This document shows, in pieces, positions 62,935 through 64,000 of a DNA stretch of 64,000 bases (the first letter of the stretch is position 1; each line of letters starts with the position of its first letter). Origin of the DNA: Cyanobium sp. NIES-981 (GTDB lineage Bacteria; Cyanobacteriota; Cyanobacteriia; PCC-6307; Cyanobiaceae); NCBI RefSeq assembly GCF_900088535.1, contig NZ_LT578417.1:2914001-2978000 (forward strand), in the 5' to 3' direction. Below the pieces are notes generated by a model that searched no databases, was not told the DNA's origin, and worked only from the letters and a program-made list of their open reading frames with translations. The position numbers and the translations under genes were made by a program.

Positions 62935-64000
62935 TCATTGCCGCGCCATCGCCAGCTGGATCGCCATTGCCGGATCGACACGGTGCATGAGGTTCCTGGC
63001 AGCCTCATCGATCGCCAGCTGCACGCCTTTCACCCTGCCGTTGAAGCCGTTGCCGCGGGGTCCATAGTCCTCCGAAACAGGGGCGCCGCTGTCCTCACCG
63101 ATGTCGCAACCGTCATCCGCAGAGAAGACCATCGCCAGCGTGGCTCCGATCAGCCCCTGGCCCACCTGCTGGCCGTCGGTGTAGAGGGTGACGGTGCCGC
63201 CCTTGCCCAGGCCGCCGCCTTCGTAGGCGAACTCCATGCGCACCTGGTGTTCTCCGGCAGGGATGGGGGACTGCCCCTCCACATAAAAGCGCTGGAACCC
63301 GCCCCAATTATAGCAGTACTTGAGTTTTCCTCCCTTGGCATAGAGACTCCAACCGCCGATGTTCGCACCCTGGGAGATGATCACTCCCTCGGCACCATCT
63401 TCCGGCACCACGATCTCGGCCGTGATCGAGTGGGATTTGTTCTTGATGTTGAGCACGCAGTTTTCCGAGAGTCGGCCCATGCCGCCAAAGAGCAATTGCG
63501 TCTCGCCCTGGATCAGGGTCGGGCGTCCTGCCGTGTCGGGGTTGATCCTCTCGATCAGCCGGTCGTCGATCGGCAGCACCTTGTAGCGCATCGCCTCGAT
63601 CAGCCAGAGGCGCTGGAGTGCATGGAGCTTCTGCGGCATCTCCCTGGCGAGATCCCTGGCCTGGCTCCAGTCCTTCGTCGTGTCGTACAGCTCCCAGACG
63701 TCATCATCGAGGGCAGGCGCAGCCGTCTGAATCCAGGGAGTGGAGTGGTGGGTCACGGCCGTCCATCCCTTGTGATAGATGCCGCGGTTCCCGAACATCT
63801 CGAAATACTGGGTTTCGTGCCGCTCAGCCGCCGCGGGATCATCGAAGGTGTAAAGCATGCTCACTCCCTCGATCGGATCCTGCCGGATTCCATCGACCGA
63901 CTCGGGTTCCGGCAGGCCTGCCGCCTCCAGAATCGTCGGAGCAACATCGATGACGTGGGTGAACTGGGAGCGGATCTCGCCCTTGGCGCGGATCCCCTCG
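62935..64000 (-). CDS. Arylsulfatase, 3' part (5' end beyond window)
   Basis: The C-terminal portion of a sulfatase. It shows SQFTHVIDVAPTILEAAGLP and IRQDPIEGVSMLYTFDDP, which precede the C-terminal beta-sheet region, then the HETQYFEMFGNRGIYHKGW block of bacterial arylsulfatases. The catalytic Cys/Ser motif (CxPxR) lies outside the window. It cleaves sulfate esters, probably from polysaccharides or aromatic compounds. The C-terminal 200 residues also carry a lectin-like segment (GGWSLYAKGGKLKYCYNWGG). Cut by the window edge. Confidence 0.88.
   Translation of the reverse strand, partial: EGIRAKGEIRSQFTHVIDVAPTILEAAGLPEPESVDGIRQDPIEGVSMLYTFDDPAAAERHETQYFEMFGNRGIYHKGWTAVTHHSTPWIQTAAPALDDDVWELYDTTKDWSQARDLAREMPQKLHALQRLWLIEAMRYKVLPIDDRLIERINPDTAGRPTLIQGETQLLFGGMGRLSENCVLNIKNKSHSITAEIVVPEDGAEGVIISQGANIGGWSLYAKGGKLKYCYNWGGFQRFYVEGQSPIPAGEHQVRMEFAYEGGGLGKGGTVTLYTDGQQVGQGLIGATLAMVFSADDGCDIGEDSGAPVSEDYGPRGNGFNGRVKGVQLAIDEAARNLMHRVDPAMAIQLAMARQ

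Noticed and set aside
1-64000. tRNA genes, riboswitches and CRISPR arrays
   Set aside because: I looked for T-loop-like GGTTCRA motifs with acceptor stems and for regularly spaced repeats and found none convincing. TTCGAAC and GTTCGAT hits near 46.2-46.3 kb belong to attC site 3.

Overview
The window is a G+C-rich (by eye about 65-70%) cyanobacterial chromosome segment, most like the Synechococcus/Cyanobium picocyanobacterial group. The evidence is chlM (chlorophyll), ndhH (NDH-1), a phylloquinone cluster (menF, menA, menC, menE, menI), glucosylglycerol hydrolase and several small families typical of cyanobacteria (DUF3285, DUF456, DUF2752, TM2). I saw no tRNA, rRNA or CRISPR array.

Layout. 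0-10 kb: APS kinase (cysC), then a surface-polysaccharide block with three glycosyltransferases or GT-like proteins, a polysaccharide deacetylase, a GT2-methyltransferase fusion, an APH-like kinase, a GT with a long C-terminal coiled coil, and a GalE-type epimerase. 10-24 kb: housekeeping genes (AI-2E-type permease, purE, nagA, chlM, gghA, an RluA-like protein, a Ycf29-like regulator, cysteine desulfurase, rsmH, ndhH). 24-30 kb: phylloquinone genes, with menA, menC and menE joined by 4-base overlaps of stop codons with GTG/TTG starts. 29.6-41 kb: patatin/cNMP protein, Coq4 family, gshB-grxC, prfB with an intact programmed +1 frameshift, ybeY, dgkA, trpG/pabA, a HisC-like aminotransferase and a YdeP-type molybdopterin oxidoreductase.

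41-54 kb is a decaying chromosomal integron, the main discovery of the window. An integron-integrase pseudogene (about 41.07-41.63 kb) is followed in the same orientation by gene cassettes separated by four folded attC sites (42305-42394, 45401-45487, 46223-46312, 53866-53952). The first bases of each of cassettes 1-3 match the R'' box at the end of that same cassette, as expected for recombined circular cassettes. Cassettes carry a DUF4160/DUF2442 pair, a P-loop ATPase, a HigBA-type toxin-antitoxin pair and an orphan PaeR7I/XhoI-type restriction endonuclease. Two inverted, apparently identical 1715-bp IS5/IS1182-like elements have broken the ATPase and the endonuclease; both genes can be rebuilt by removing the IS and one copy of the 6-bp target duplication. 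A complete IS21-type element and a truncated IS3 copy separate the two parts of the array.

54-64 kb: an FAD oxidoreductase, a GNAT acetyltransferase, a duplicated valS 3' end split by a complete IS3-type element (with a GGGAAAC slippery site), an NCS2-type permease with an unusual soluble C-terminus, complete valS, and the 3' part of an arylsulfatase that runs off the window.

Starts were chosen from family alignment in memory, Shine-Dalgarno-like sequence and overlap with neighbours. Many G+C-rich antisense open frames were discarded as shadows.
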